The notes under the pieces: model-generated
Told to the model about the DNA's origin: nothing
Database searches by the model: none
The model's input: only the letters and a program-made list of their open reading frames with translations
Assembly: GCA_963556495.2 (NCBI GenBank)
Contig: OY747713.1
Location: forward strand, 51,909,828-51,973,827
Origin: Valencia hispanica
Taxonomy: Eukaryota > Chordata > Actinopteri > Cyprinodontiformes > Valenciidae
Length of the DNA stretch: 64,000 bases
Direction: 5' to 3'
Shown: positions 24,206-35,867 of the stretch, in pieces
Layout of the letters: every line of letters begins with the position of its first letter
Numbering within the stretch: position 1 is the stretch's first letter
Program-made: the position numbers and the translations under genes

Positions 24206-24624
24206 TGTATAGAAGACACCTAATATGGTGATCATAGCATGTGTGTCTGCCACCACCTTGTGTGTGTGTCACGAGTGCGTTAGTGCGCTTGTGTGTGCGT
24301 GCTTGAGGGGCGCGTACAGAGGTATCAAGGGTGCACACTCACCTGTGGAGAGGCAGCTGAGGGGAGAGGCAGTCATGGGTAGCCGTAATTTTTGTTGATC
24401 GCAATCCCTTTATCCTGGTTTATTTTCTGTCAAGTATTCACACGACTTAATATCCCTGCCTTCTTCATACACTTACTGTGCTGCTGTGAGAGCTGCATGT
24501 TACAATAAATCATCAAAAGCATCCTGGATCCAGCGTTTCTGTTTAGGCCCCAGCGTGTCATACAAATCTACAGGACCCATCATAGCCTCTCAGCGGATAG
24601 ATAAATGATCCCAATACCGCAACA
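24206..24624 (+). repeat. BEL/Pao 3' LTR (uninterrupted)
   Basis: 419 bp starting TGTATAGAAG and ending ACCGCAACA. Same sequence as the split 5' LTR, without the hAT. Contains tgcatgttacaataaatca (a possible polyadenylation signal). Flanked on the right by GATGAT. Confidence 0.8.
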
Positions 24625-24825
24625 GATGATTTGATCTGTAAAAATATGATGTTACATACCAAAAATGGCTGGGAAGCAGATGCAAGTAATTGGTATTTTA
24701 TAAACTGTGGTGACAGAATTTAAAAAAATACCTATATTAACTTATTATATCTCAGAAATTCCAGAAAAAATTTTCTATATTTTATATTGTGGTACTTCCA
24801 GTTCTCCACAACATATACTAAAACT
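24625..24825. other. flank between BEL/Pao and the next hAT element
   Basis: AT-rich, no feature. Ends with CTAAAACT (24818-24825), which recurs as CTAAAACC at 25960-25967. Confidence 0.35.
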
Positions 24826-25959
24826 ATTTCTGTCAAATGATTAAAATGTTTAATTGCGATTAATCGCATTAATGTCATAGTTAACTCACAATTAATCAAA
24901 CATTTTTATATGTTCTTAATGTCCATTGATTTATTTTTGTCCCATTATTTTTTTCTTATTTTAATGCTCTTATCAACATAGAAAAGTGAATCGGCTTGCT
25001 TTGTGCAAATGTTAGTTTTATTGAAAACAACGCTGACATACAGTAGTGTTTGATTTCACACCAACATTCTGACTTGGAGCAGTCGTTCACTCTTGGAGCA
25101 AATAATCGCTCTCACAATGTAACACTTTAGTGGGGAACTAGTTAGGCCTACTGTAATTCACACAGTTCTCACTCACTCACCACACACACTCCAATCTTTC
25201 ACACATGCATAGCCTACCTGCACATAAACACATTAACGTTACTGTTCTGATACATACGTACTTTGATTATTAAACAAATAGATGTACACAGAACACGGAT
25301 ACACAATAAATTACCTGCAGTGCTCTAGCACAACTTCGAGCTTCTTCAGTTTCTCCAGTTCAGTAGCTGTTAGCATGGTGACGCTGGCTGTGTGCAGGGC
25401 CAATGCATCTCTCAAAGGTTCTGCATTCCGCTGAACATGCTTGATCATTTCTAGTGTACTGTTCCATCTCATCGACACGTCCTCTGCGAGTGACTCTTTC
25501 TGGTGTGCGACTTGTTGCTGCTCAAGCTCTGCTTGGTTTTCTGGGCTGTGCTTGAAATGTCCCACAACTTTTCTGCATTTTGCCAATGCGCTGTCAAACG
25601 GGTTACTGAAACCGTGATGGCTCGGTGCACACTGCGTGTGATGCATGGCATGTGCTCAAAGGGGAGCTGCCTGGCCGCTGCAATCATGTTGCGTGCACTA
25701 TCCGTGCTCAGTAAGACAACTTTCTATTCGATGTCCCACACACAAACGTGTGTGCAGCGTGCCTGATGTTTTGTTTCCCGTCGTGTGCTGTTGTGGTTTT
25801 CCTAACGTTACTAGTTGTTGCAACAGCATGTGAAAAGAACTACAAAGTGTGCTAGGCCAAAAAGAACGTTAATCATGCGATAAAAAAATTGACGCCGTTA
25901 AAATGGGTTTGCGTTAAAGTCGTTAACGCGTTAAAAACTCGTTTAATTGACAGCACTAA
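24826..25959 (-). mobile_element. hAT DNA transposon, short defective copy
   Basis: The ends are inverted: left ATTTCTGTCAAATGATT, right (inverted) TTAGTGCTGTCAATTAAACG. Flanks CTAAAACT and CTAAAACC form an 8 bp duplication with one mismatch, as expected for hAT. A transposase fragment lies inside on the minus strand. About 1.1 kb, so much of the transposase is deleted. Confidence 0.6.
25311..25700 (-). pseudogene. hAT (ZBED-like) transposase fragment
   Basis: Two frames on the minus strand. One (25687-25469) reads MIAAARQLPFEHMPC, the part after the second catalytic Asp. The other (25646-25311) reads SALAKCRKVVGHFKHSPENQ, then EDVSMRWNSTLEMIKHVQRN, the RW block typical of ZBED-type hAT transposases. 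A frameshift separates them. The C-terminal dimerisation domain and the BED finger are missing. Confidence 0.65.
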
Positions 25960-26399
25960 CTAAAACCCTTTATATCTCACTTTTAGCCACTACTAACAGA
26001 GAACAGGTAGCGGGATTGGGCCGGGGTTATTCGGGAAAACACACTACAATTGCCAGCTGACGCCTGGTAAAAATAAATAAATAAATAAATAAATAGACCA
26101 GACATGAAACAATCGCTTCAAGGCACGAGCCAGCCGTGGAGGATCGTGGCGCTTCACGTCTGGTGTGAACTACACCATAGGTTAACAAGGGCGCAGAATG
26201 GAACCGTTTTCCGTTTCGCGCCGCCTCCGCAGCCGGTGTGAACCAGGCCTGAGCCTGCAGCTACCCCAGCCTATTAGCGGCGCTGTGCTTTCTCTGAAAA
26301 CACTGGAGAAGATTTTCAAGTAGGCAGATTCTTAATGAATTGACCGTATAGATGAAGTTTTGAGGTCTACTTTCTGGCCTAAAAGCATCTTAAAACTGC
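25960..26399. other. unassigned; possible Harbinger-like MITE debris
   Basis: At 26125-26250 a GC-richer patch contains ggtgtgaactacacc and ggtgtgaaccaggcc, phrases common at the ends of small PIF/Harbinger-type elements. No defined ends or target duplication. The rest shows nothing. Confidence 0.25.
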
Positions 26400-27060
26400 T
26401 TTTTCTTCTCTATTTAGTGCTGCTAATAGCGCAAGCCATTGTGGGATACCTCGCTGGCTGAAGTCCGCTGAAGGATGCTTTGATGTGTCCTCGATACAAT
26501 TGGCGGAGCAAGAACACATCCAGGCACTTTGAGTGTTCTTGCTTTGATGCGTACTTAGAATTGGAACTGCACTTGGGCCACCGTCGATGATGTTTCTCGA
26601 TTACGCATATTGAGAAATGGCCATGGAATCTCCCGTGGCATGTAATATGGTCAGAAATCAAATGCCAGCAGTTCAATATCCGGACAACATACTTTCTGTT
26701 TAATCGTCACGTTTTGGGGGTTAACCCATCTCTGATTGCAGAATAAAATAACTCCCCCACCTCGGCACCTCCCGCTCCTCCGTGGATCTCTATCCGCTCG
26801 CACAGCTGTGAAACCGGGTATGTCCACGCATCAGTCCAGTGTATTGTCATTCAGCCAGGACTCCGTAAGACAGATCAGACTGCACTCCGTATACGGCTGT
26901 TGGTTCTGTACATTCTGTAATTTCTGCCTCCAATTCATCACACTTGTTTGGGAGTGAGTTAACGTTTCTCAAAATGACACTAGGTAGGAAAGGCTTATAT
27001 CTCCACTTCTTAACGTTGATCTTCGCCTTTACCTTGGCTCCAGCCAAGGTAAAGGCGATT
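26400..27060 (-). pseudogene. Rex1-type LINE endonuclease fragment
   Basis: Minus-strand frame from about 27047: KKWRYKPFLPSVILRNVNSL then NKCDELEAEI, matching KRKYKPSLPSIIMGNVRSL of the LINE at 54724. Downstream in other frames: DIPGFTAVRADRDPRRSG, RCRGGGVILFCNQRWVN and CCPDIELLAF, all endonuclease blocks. Several frameshifts. RT is absent. Confidence 0.6.
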
Positions 27061-27627
27061 TGACCAAAGATGTTCAGAGAGGGTTCAAAGGCTCGCAGCG
27101 TAATATATATTTTTTTTCACGATAAGTACGAACTAGATAATATTACCACACCGTAAAGCAGTGCAGGGAAAAAAACTTAAACAGGTCTCTAAAAAAATAA
27201 AAAATCATAACAACCGCAAAACTAGTAAGTGGTAAGACACTCTTGGATGCAATCTAAGGCCATCGTCATGCTTACTGTGGGAACACTGGGACCAAGGACT
27301 CCTGCATGGGGCTTTTGGAGTCCGTCGTTCTTGAAGGTTAGTAATTACATATTGTGCATTTTTGAAAGTGTAATCCTTTTTCTGAACCATCAGTCACAGA
27401 TAACCCCTTCAGTGACTGCTCCTTAACCTAAGAAGCTTGCTAGTGGGATTCATTTTGCATGTGAAAAACATCCCTTTGAACAAAGTGTGAATATTTCCAA
27501 AATAACATATTATATTTAATTGTGTAAGTTCATGTATACATGTATGTTCTGTCTGTTAAAACCTCCAAAAAAGTGATTTATTATGAAAAGGTGTGTTGTG
27601 ATCAGTTGGAAGGCACAAGGTAACGCA
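27061..27627. other. no feature recognised
   Basis: AT-rich; small frames without motifs. A short inverted repeat (ccttggctggagccaagg) lies at 27031-27051. Confidence 0.25.
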
Positions 27628-27837
27628 TCAAAGCTGCACGCACTCCAGCTCCTTCGGTATCTGCAGCAGGGGGTTGTACTGCAATATCTGGCTGTGGATA
27701 TTGGTTGTTTTCACTCCACTCCTCACCATCCACTGGTCATCGGTAAAACTTGGAACAACCTTTTTCCACCAGTCATCAACTTTGTTCCGGACCCAGATGG
27801 ACGGTGATGAGTGTTGACCAACAAGTCGCAAACACAT
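27628..27837 (-). pseudogene. possible PIF/Harbinger nuclease N-terminal fragment
   Basis: The frame contains SIWVRNKVDDWWKKVVPSF then TDDQWM, which resembles the start of DDE_Tnp_4/HARBI1-like nucleases (an aromatic pair, then an FTDxxW block). The residues after it do not match. No catalytic residues are present, so the assignment is weak. Confidence 0.3.
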
Positions 27838-28311
27838 TTAAAACACAAACACGAGTTAAAATATAATCTCAAATATTGACTTAATGTAATCTGCTCAACA
27901 AAAGCAATAGAATAGCATCTAAAATGTTTAAGCATATCACATGCATACAATCAGCGCATGTTTAATAGGTTAAACTTACACATCGTCTCCTTTGTCTGCA
28001 GCGCGATGTTTTCCTTTCTTCCTCCATGAAACGAAGTACTATCGCTTGCTGCTGGACTCTTCATCTCCTGAATCTCTCTGCATGCTCTATCAGCCTCACC
28101 GTGATACTTGTTATTTGATCGCTCATCATAAGTATTCCATGTTAGCTTTGTGGTGTTGTTTTCTTTCCTCCTTTTATTGTTTTTTTTGTTGTTGTTGTTG
28201 AGTGTGGCGCTTAATTAAAACATCACTGTCGCAGGCAGTTTCATCACATTGGTCTCTATAAGGGTCCCTGACTCCTGTGCAAATGGAATCTGAAAAGGTA
28301 CACCTGGGAAG
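27838..28311. other. no feature recognised
   Basis: AT-rich, with a run of ttg repeats near 28185-28200. Confidence 0.25.
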
Positions 28312-28377
28312 GATAGTTATGGGGATGGCTAGCGTGACGTCATGACATCACTTCCGTGTCCAACCCGCCGCTGCTCC
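28312..28377 (+). repeat. lone terminal repeat of the THAP-type element
   Basis: ggggatggctagcgtgacgt, then catgacatcacttccgtgtc, then caacccgccgctgctc matches, inverted, the right end of the element at 62651-63629. No matching partner end was seen nearby, so this may be a truncated copy. Includes the palindrome TGACGTCA (28335-28342). Confidence 0.55.
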
Positions 28378-29070
28378 CAGTGGTGTGTCTACGTGCAACC
28401 CCTAGAATCTGATAGACCACCCCAGGTGCCAGCCCCCCCCCCACTCAGAACCGGAACGATGAGGACTGTCAAGTCTCACACTTACCCTGTGAGATACACG
28501 CATTTGAGTGCCTTCAAATGCTCTCACGCCACACTCCTCATATCTTATGTCACACAAAACCAAAAATTATCCCTGACTTTTAACAGCAAGCGATTGCAGA
28601 TGCTTTATTTTCATATTTGAGTGTCTCAGTTTCGGCAGCGGCACTGACCCTACAGCTGTGTCTGTGTGTGTGTATATGAGAGCGGTCTTCTTGCGCTACA
28701 GGTTGGTCTGTCTGTCTGCCCAGCAATCTCTTGCCTGGGCATTGTACCACTTAGACCGGCCTGTTGTGTTTAGCTTGCGTGTGATTGGCTCCGAGTCCAG
28801 TTTCGGTAGCATTTCACAAACTAAAGTAAGACGTTTGGACGCCGTGAACATTTTTCCGCCTCGCGTAAGCGGTCTTCCCTCGTGGTGCCCCCGCCGCCGA
28901 TGAAGTCTGTTTGCTTTTCATTTGGATCTCTACTGCAACGCAGGTAGGCTACACGCTAATTTAGCCACATAAAATATCACTCAGCTTGTCACTCCCTAAT
29001 TGGGTTATCATATATATACGATCATGTGCACTGCCAACCATGCTAACCCAGTTTAGCCCGACTGTTAGTT
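28378..29070. other. unassigned
   Basis: A C-run (28430-28442) and a CpG-richer patch (28800-28905). Small frames only, no motifs. Confidence 0.25.
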
Positions 29071-29470
29071 TTAACTCTTTAAGCGCCAAAAGTCGCAAAT
29101 ATTATCCCTCATGTAGTTACTAGGCTACTTTACACCAAGAGATGGCAGACATCTATAACTTCAATCTGAGCAACATTTGTGGGTATGTTACCATGGAGAT
29201 TTTTGGAGTATTTAAAGGTTGAAAAACCGCCCGCAAGTCGGGGAGTCGTAGTAGCAGTCAGAGCGTAGAGAGAGTGAATTGTAGAGAGAAAACATACCAT
29301 GGCGAGAGGTCTGTTCACCGCTGACGAAGCACTTCGTCAAGTAATTGCTGATTCAGATTCTGAGGAAGAATATTCACTTTCTGATGAATATATCCAGCAA
29401 GACAGAAAGTGTTTCAGTGCGTAGCGAGAGCCAGTCTGTTCGCCATGATGATCCAAGATGTAAAATGGGT
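29071..29470 (+). mobile_element. piggyBac-like element, 5' end
   Basis: TTAA (29071-29074) is followed by ctctttaagcgccaaaagtc, which resembles a piggyBac terminal repeat, and about 225 bp later by a transposase-like start. The other end was not found. Beyond about 29470 the sequence stops resembling piggyBac. Confidence 0.45.
29299..29424 (+). pseudogene. piggyBac-like transposase N-terminal fragment
   Basis: 41 codons from an ATG in ataccATGG context: MARGLFTADEALRQVIADSD, followed by an acidic, Ser-rich run (SEEEYSLSDEY). Short acidic starts like this precede the piggyBac catalytic domain. A TAG ends it, and a second frame continues as SVSVRSESQSVRHDDP. The catalytic Asp residues are absent. 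Confidence 0.45.
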
Positions 29471-29694
29471 CCGACGCACAGCTTCAGCTTGTCTGGGTTG
29501 GGACACGGAAGTGATGTCGGCAGTTGTCCAGGTTGGGAGAATGGAACAGGGAGCCTGTAGCAGTGGGGTTCAAAACACAGCAGCTGCTTCTGATAGACAT
29601 GACAGTACACAAGCAGCACATATAGCTTCTGATGCTTTGCTTCACCGGAGAAGGGGAGTGGGTCAAAACACTGCTGCTTCTTCAGTGCGCAGCA

Positions 29695-30055
29695 ACTGCC
29701 TGTTAGACAGATACGGCTTCCTCCTTCTCGTGAATGAGTTTCCAACATTAACTCCAAGCCTCTTCAGAAGTGGAATATCTTCTTGATATGAACGCATAGG
29801 ACGTTTTGCTTTGTGAAATGCTAAAAGAAAAGCATTGCTTATTGCTTGCTGCTGCTCTTCATTTAGTTTGTCTTTCCATTTATCGAGTGGACCACTGGGA
29901 GTTTGGTCCTGCCTGTGTCTGATTGCATTATTAATTTCTCAAACAACTTCCTGGTGCTCTCTGCTGTTGGAATGTTTATCAAAAGCTGGATGATTTAAGT
30001 TTTTAGTACCTAAGTGAAAGGTGCTGTTTTTGTCCGCCAGGGTAGGATTTTAATG
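29695..30055 (-). pseudogene. hAT transposase remnant with TTF-type zinc finger (ZNF862-like)
   Basis: Minus-strand reading: CRIC, a stop, then NPTLADKNSTFHLGTKNLNH and FDKHSNSREHQEVV. This is the TTF-type finger that opens a class of vertebrate hAT transposases. After a second stop come DKWKDKLNEEQQQAISNAF, HKAKRPMRSYQEDIPLLKRL and GVNVGNSFT, the segment that follows the finger in that class. Two in-frame stops; no RNase H fold left. Confidence 0.55.
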
Positions 30056-30099
30056 GCATATTCTGCACATCTCTGTGTTCATCATTCGTTTGAAGCAAA

Positions 30100-30712
30100 G
30101 TGCACCCGAGTATGTGGACTGTCCCAACATGTGGATATAAGATACTAGATCTGTTCTATGCCAACCTGAAGGAGGCGTACAGGGCTGTAACTCTCCCTCC
30201 ACTGCGTAGATCTGATCACAACATGGTCTATCTCCAATCCACATACAAACCTCAAGTACAGTCGTTTCCTGATACCACAAGATCTTTCAGGAAGTTGTCA
30301 CCAGAGGCAAGTGATGCACTGAGAGACTGCTTTGGGTGCACAGACTGGGATGTGCTGCTGGAGGAGCAGGAGATGGACATAGACATGAGTGTTGACATCA
30401 TCACTTATACTTCTGTATACTGTTTTCTGCCGGGAAAGTAGCACTGTGGACAAACACTGCCTAGACACGTCTAGACACACTGGTCAAAAAGGCCAGTTCT
30501 GTGCTGGGTCGGGAACTTGACCCTGTAAGAACTGTGGTGGAGAGACAGATGAGGAGGAAGCTGCAGGGCATTCTGGGCAATACAAAACATCTCCTCCATG
30601 ATGTCCTGACCAGCCAGAGAAGCAGCTGCAGTGAAAGACAGAGGTTCAAGAGTTCATTGTTCCTGCAGCCACAACACTGTTCAACAGTGACATCCAACAT
30701 GTTTTTTAAATA
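30100..30712 (+). pseudogene. Rex1/CR1-type LINE fragment with internal deletion
   Basis: First part: ILDLFYANLKEAYRAVTLPP, then RRSDHNMVYL (the SDH block, end of the endonuclease) and CFGCTDWDVL. Second part (30483-30712): [20 protein letters not shown] and [12 protein letters not shown], the C-terminal end of such LINE ORFs. The whole RT in between is deleted. Frames are broken. Confidence 0.6.
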
Positions 30713-30736
30713 ATTTATTTGTTGTTTTGTTTTAAT

Positions 30737-30739
30737 CGA

Positions 30740-30788
<49 letters not shown>

Positions 30789-30936
30789 CACATATATATA
30801 CATACATGCATGCATGTATGTATATAGACATATATATACACATATATATATACATATATATATATACATATATATATATATACATATATATATGTGTATA
30901 TATATATGTATATATACATATATATACATATATATA
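30737..30936. repeat. microsatellite (ac)n then (ta/ca)n
   Basis: Starts with an ac run and becomes alternating tata/cata with scattered g. It adjoins the L2-C tail directly. Frames through it encode Tyr/Ile repeats and are not genes. Confidence 0.95.
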
Positions 30937-33454
30937 GGCAAGGCAAGGCAATTTTATTTGTATAGCACACTTTCAACAGCAGGGTAATTCAAGGTGCTTT
31001 ACATGATTTGGTGATTTAAAAGAAACACATAAAAGAAACACACATTATACATGATACACAATAAAGCAAGAGAAAAATAAAAAAAGCAAGAGAGCATGAA
31101 CACATTTCATACATATAACATCAAGCATTTACTCAAAGGCAATTATAAACAGATGGTTTTTAGTCTCGATTTAAAGCAGTTCAGAGTTTCAGCAGCTCTA
31201 CACTCGTCAGGAAGTTTGTTCCAGATAAGGGGAGCATAGAAACTGAAAGCAGCTTCTCCATGTTTAGTTCTGATTCTAGGGATGTTTAGTAGGCTAGAGT
31301 TGGAGGACCTGAGTGGTCTTGGTGGTTGGTACCATGACAACAGGTCTTCAACATATTTTGGTGCTAAGCCATGTAATGATTTATAAACTAGTAAAAGTAT
31401 TTTAAAGTCTATTCTCTGAGCTACAGGGAGCCAGTGTAAGGACTTTAGAACTGGGGTGATGTGCTCTACTTTCCTGGTTCTAGTGAGGAACACAAGCGGC
31501 AGCGTTCTGGATCAGCTGCAGCTGTCTGATTGACTTTTTAGGCAGACCTGTGAAGATGCTGTTGCAGTAATCAATCCGACTAAAGATAAACGCATGGATG
31601 AATTTTTCTAGGTCGTGTTGCAAAATCAGTCCTTTAATCCTAGAGATGTTCTTCAGGTGATAGAACGCTGACCTTGTTATTGCCTTTATGTGACCCTGGA
31701 GGTTCAGGTCTGAGTCCATTACTACACCTAGGTTACGAACCTGATCAGTAGTTTCTAGCTGTATTAATTGAAGCTGTGTGCTGACTCTTGATCGTTCCTC
31801 CTTGGGTCCAAAAATAATCACTTCAGTTTTGTTTCTATTCAGCTGGAGAAGGTTATGGCACATCCATCCATTTATTTGGTCAATGCATTGATTTAGGGTT
31901 TGAATGGGTTCAGAGTCACCTGGTGACATTGTAATGTAGAGCTGAGTGTCAGCTGCGTAGTTATGGTAGCTAATGTTATTGGTTGCTATAATCTTGCCTA
32001 GTGGGAGCATGTAGATATTAAATAAGAGGGGCCCCAGGATGGAGCCCTGGGGTACCCCACATGTGATTTCTGTTCGTTCTGATGAAAAGTTTCCTATTGA
32101 AACATAGAAGTCCCTGTTCTTTAGGTAAGACTCGAACCAGCCAAGTACTGTACCAGAGAGTCCGACCCAGCTCTCCAGTCGTTCCAATAAAATATCATGA
32201 TCAACAGTGTCAAATGCTGCACTGAGGTCCAACAGAACCAGCACTGTGGTTCTTCCACAGTCTGTATTTATGCGGATGTCATTAAATACTTTGACGAGGA
32301 CAGTCTCAGTGCTGTGGTGAGCGCGGAAACCAGACTGAAAAGCATCAAAACGGTTTGTCATTGTTATGAAGCCATTTAACTGCTCAAACACAGCTTTTTC
32401 AATAATGTTACTGATGAATGGAAGATTAGAGATCGGCCTGTAGTTCTGCATTAACGTGTTGTCCAGATTTTTCTTCTTTAGCAGTGGTTTAATAACTGCT
32501 GTTTTTAAAGCATGAGGGAAGACACCTGATAGCAGTGATGAGTTCACTATTTGAACAAGATCAGACCCAATAACAGGAAGAACCTTCTTTAGAAAAGCTG
32601 TGGGTAGGATATCGAGACAGCAGGAGGAGGAGCTTAATTGGATAATGATTTTTTTTCAAGGCTGTTCTGGTTTAATTCGTGGAATTCAGACATTTTCTCT
32701 ACATTGTTGTTGATTGGGGATGGCACTGGTTGTGGGTTCGATATTGAGGTACAGATTGACCGTCTAATTGTTAGAATATTTTCAGTGAAAAAGCTGGCAA
32801 ATTCATTGCAGGCCCTGGTAGAATTTAGTTCAGGGGCTACTGTCACTAAAGGATTAGTTAGTCTTTCCACTGTTGCAAATAGAGTCCGTGCATTATTAAT
32901 GTTTCCGTTGATGATTTCAGAAAAGAACGATTCCCTAGCATCTTTTATAGTTAGCTGATATCTATTCAGTCTCTCTTTGTAGATCTCACAGTGAACCTGA
33001 AGTCGAGTTTTCCGCCATTTTCTCTTCGCTCGTCGACACTCTCTTTTTTCACTACGTACCAGTGGATTACTTGTCCACGGAGACTTCTTTCTACCTGAGA
33101 CTACTTTCACTTTAGTTGGAGCAATGGAATCCATGATGTCTGAGATTTTCGCAAGGAAATTATCTACCAACGTATTTACTGAGTTTTAGTTGGGAGATGA
33201 GGGGGATGTGGTGGAAGGATAAATACGTTTAAAGGTTTCTACTGAACTGTCCCCTAGAAAACGCTTTTTTATAGTGGTCTTACTGTGGCTGGATAATTTA
33301 GCAGAGATGGTACTTTCAAAGAAAATACAGAAATGGTCAGATAATGCAATATTAATTACTGATGATGTCAGATATAGTTAAACCTGTGTGTCCTTTATTG
33401 TGTGTTGGTTGTTTGACATGCTGGATCAGTCCGAGGTTGTGGAGAGTATCATCT
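30937..33454 (-). mobile_element. L2-type LINE, subfamily C, copy 1
   Basis: Minus strand. The 3' end is at 30937 (ggcaaggcaaggcaatttta when read forward); it continues through RT into the endonuclease ([15 protein letters not shown]) and stops at the microsatellite at 33455. 5'-truncated within the endonuclease. Similar copies lie at 40952-42615 and 49287-50880. Confidence 0.85.
31143..33170 (-). pseudogene. L2-C ORF2, RT part (broken)
   Basis: Pieces: 33170-32634 (linker after the endonuclease; RKKSPWTSNPLVRSEKRECR), 32547-31480 ([51 protein letters not shown]) and 31493-31143 (thumb, in another frame). The catalytic block reads NYAADTQLY instead of YADD, so the first Asp of the pair is Ala (near 31957). 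A frameshift at about 31485 separates RT from thumb. Both lesions recur in copy 2. Confidence 0.85.
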
Positions 33455-33457
33455 AAC

Positions 33458-33504
<47 letters not shown>

Positions 33505-33573
33505 CACATATACATATATATACATACACATATATATATATATACATACACATATATATATATACATATATAC

Positions 33574-33618
<45 letters not shown>

Positions 33619-33673
33619 TATATGTATATATACATATATATATATGTATATATACATATATATATATGTATAT

Positions 33674-33719
<46 letters not shown>

Positions 33720-33729
33720 ATACATATAT

Positions 33730-33828
<99 letters not shown>

Positions 33829-33832
33829 CTAT
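33455..33832. repeat. microsatellite (ta/ca)n ending in (ac)n
   Basis: About 380 bp of almost pure alternating purine-pyrimidine sequence (tatatacata units), ending with an ac run at 33806-33828. Such tracts can form cruciform or Z-DNA. Frames in it are artefacts. Confidence 0.95.
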
Positions 33833-33859
33833 ACATACAAACATACATATAAATTTGAG

Positions 33860-33910
33860 TACTGGACATACTGAATTTCCCTTTTTGGTGATAAATAAAG
33901 CTTCCATCCA
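33860..33910 (+). repeat. LINE 3' tail remnant
   Basis: ctgaatttccctttttggtg then ataaataaagc followed by catccattcatccat is a Rex1-type LINE end with a short tail. Confidence 0.4.
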
Positions 33911-35765
33911 TTCATCCATGTGTGGTATAGTATAAATGGAAAATAATTTATCAGCCATAGTTTCAGCCAGGACCAACATTATCTTAATAACAACATAAAT
34001 TGATACAAGAAAAATATTTTATTGACTAGTCTGTATGATAAAAGGCACAGGTGGTAGTGGAGTCTCTTCATTTTTAAATATACATTTACATATAGATGGC
34101 TAAACATAGAACATTAACCAGAGAACATCACTAAACACAACAAAGGTAAAGCAATAGTAAAACGTCATTTGTTATAAAGTGTTGGTATTTTTGCATTTAC
34201 CTTTAAAACTGATGCAAAGCTTTTCAAACAAGTGTGAAGACTCCAGTAGTAGCCAACATGAACAGATCGACCGGGTGCCTATGGTATATTTTAGCAGTTT
34301 ATCAGCCCTTTCATTTACTCCTTAGAGTAAATTAGGCCTAACTGCTACTAAGATTGTAAACAGATTGGGAACAGATTCACCTAATTTCCATGTGTTGGAC
34401 ACTTGCTCCCTTTGTGGATAACATCTACAAAGAGAAAGACTGAAAGATTTTAATAGTGCATCTCAGAGAAAACAATGGTAGAATTAAAATACTCTGACTA
34501 AAATTAGCTATAGCCGAAGAACCATGAAGTTCAGTAAAAGGAACAGAAGGCTTTGTTGACATCAGTTAAACTGTGGAAGAAAGCACTGAGATCTAAGCTG
34601 GGATAAATCGTTGTGGTATTGTTCAACTGTAGAAAATACAACACAGTTCCACTGTGGGTCTCCACTGGACATGCTGCCATTAGTTACAGCTTCTGCATAA
34701 ATAAAACCTGACTTCTAAACAAAATCTGCACTATTTGACTAACTTCGATTGAAAACAGGTGGGCCATAAATATACACAAGAAAAGCACACAAACAGACTC
34801 ACAAGTGACTGTAAATAATGTAATAGATAGAAAAATGCTGGATGAGAGAAAAGCTACAATCATAAATTGAGAAAGGTAGTCAGTAGCAGGAAACAAACTG
34901 TTCTGCTACATCTTTCACTGGTAATATATGGACTTTTTATTGTTTCCAGTGTTTATCGCATGATTTGTTTGAGAGTTTTTACTCATTTATTCAATATATA
35001 ACCATTTATACATGTATTTATTCATTCAATTTATTACTATTTCTGTTACCTAGGTAACAAGGTAATGGACCTTTTGTATCTCTTTTAAAGGTCAGGAATG
35101 ATGATCAGTGTTAAGGGAATCAGCTAAACCCTGATATAATATGGGATCCCGCTGGTCTTTCTACAACAGTTCCAAAGATTCTGAGCTGTTTTTCCTCACA
35201 GTCTTTTCTGTTTACAGCATTTCTATGTCACCAAAACACAAACGTTAAAGGTATCAGAGGTTTGGCAAAGCTTCACACCAGTATTATTCTTCTGATGAAA
35301 CAGTTTCTACATACCAACACATTTTCTGACCATAAGCTTTAACCATGAACACATTTACTTTTAGCTTGCTCTGAAACCTTGGAAGAATGCTGTGTTGGAA
35401 GCAACTGGACTAATAATTGGACTTTCACATTGCTAAACATGAGTCGGGATCAAATCTTGACAAACCTGGAGCCAAAAGGAGGATAAAATGGGACTTTTCC
35501 TGAAGCAAATGACAGACAGCAGCACTGATATATGCTGTACTGTACAAAGTGCTGGTGAGGTGCCTTGGCAACCGGACCACATGATTATTTTAATTGTGTC
35601 CCATGTCCGACATTTTTTACTGACAGGTAACTTAACCTTTTAAGGAATCTGAACTTCTCTCCATTAACTTTGTGTAAAAATATGTTCTATTTCAGATCTA
35701 ACAAAAAAAAGAGAAATGTAAAACTACACAATTACCTGCAGATGATTATGAACCAAATTGTTTTT
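33911..35765. other. region downstream of UMAD1; no gene or repeat recognised
   Basis: AT-rich sequence of ordinary composition without motif-bearing frames. It lies 3' of the last UMAD1 coding exon and may include unannotated 3' UTR. Confidence 0.3.
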
Positions 35766-35771
35766 TTTATT
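35766..35771 (-). terminator. possible UMAD1 polyadenylation signal
   Basis: AATAAA on the minus strand, about 100 bp after the UMAD1 stop codon. It is embedded in an A-rich run (gtaaataaaaaaaac), so chance is possible. Confidence 0.4.
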
Positions 35772-35867
35772 TACCTTTTGCCTAGTTTAATTGTGCTGAG
35801 CTACAATCAGGCAATAGGCCAACCTCTCCAGAGCTGGAGCTCCTGATGATGTTAAAACCCAAACAGA

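Noticed and set aside
27628..27837. Domesticated HARBI1 gene
   Set aside because: Only about 25 residues resemble the family and the catalytic region is absent.
33352..33979. Long Tyr/Ile-repeat frames on both strands (152-176 codons)
   Set aside because: They are translations of the ta/ca microsatellite; no start context or composition of a real protein.
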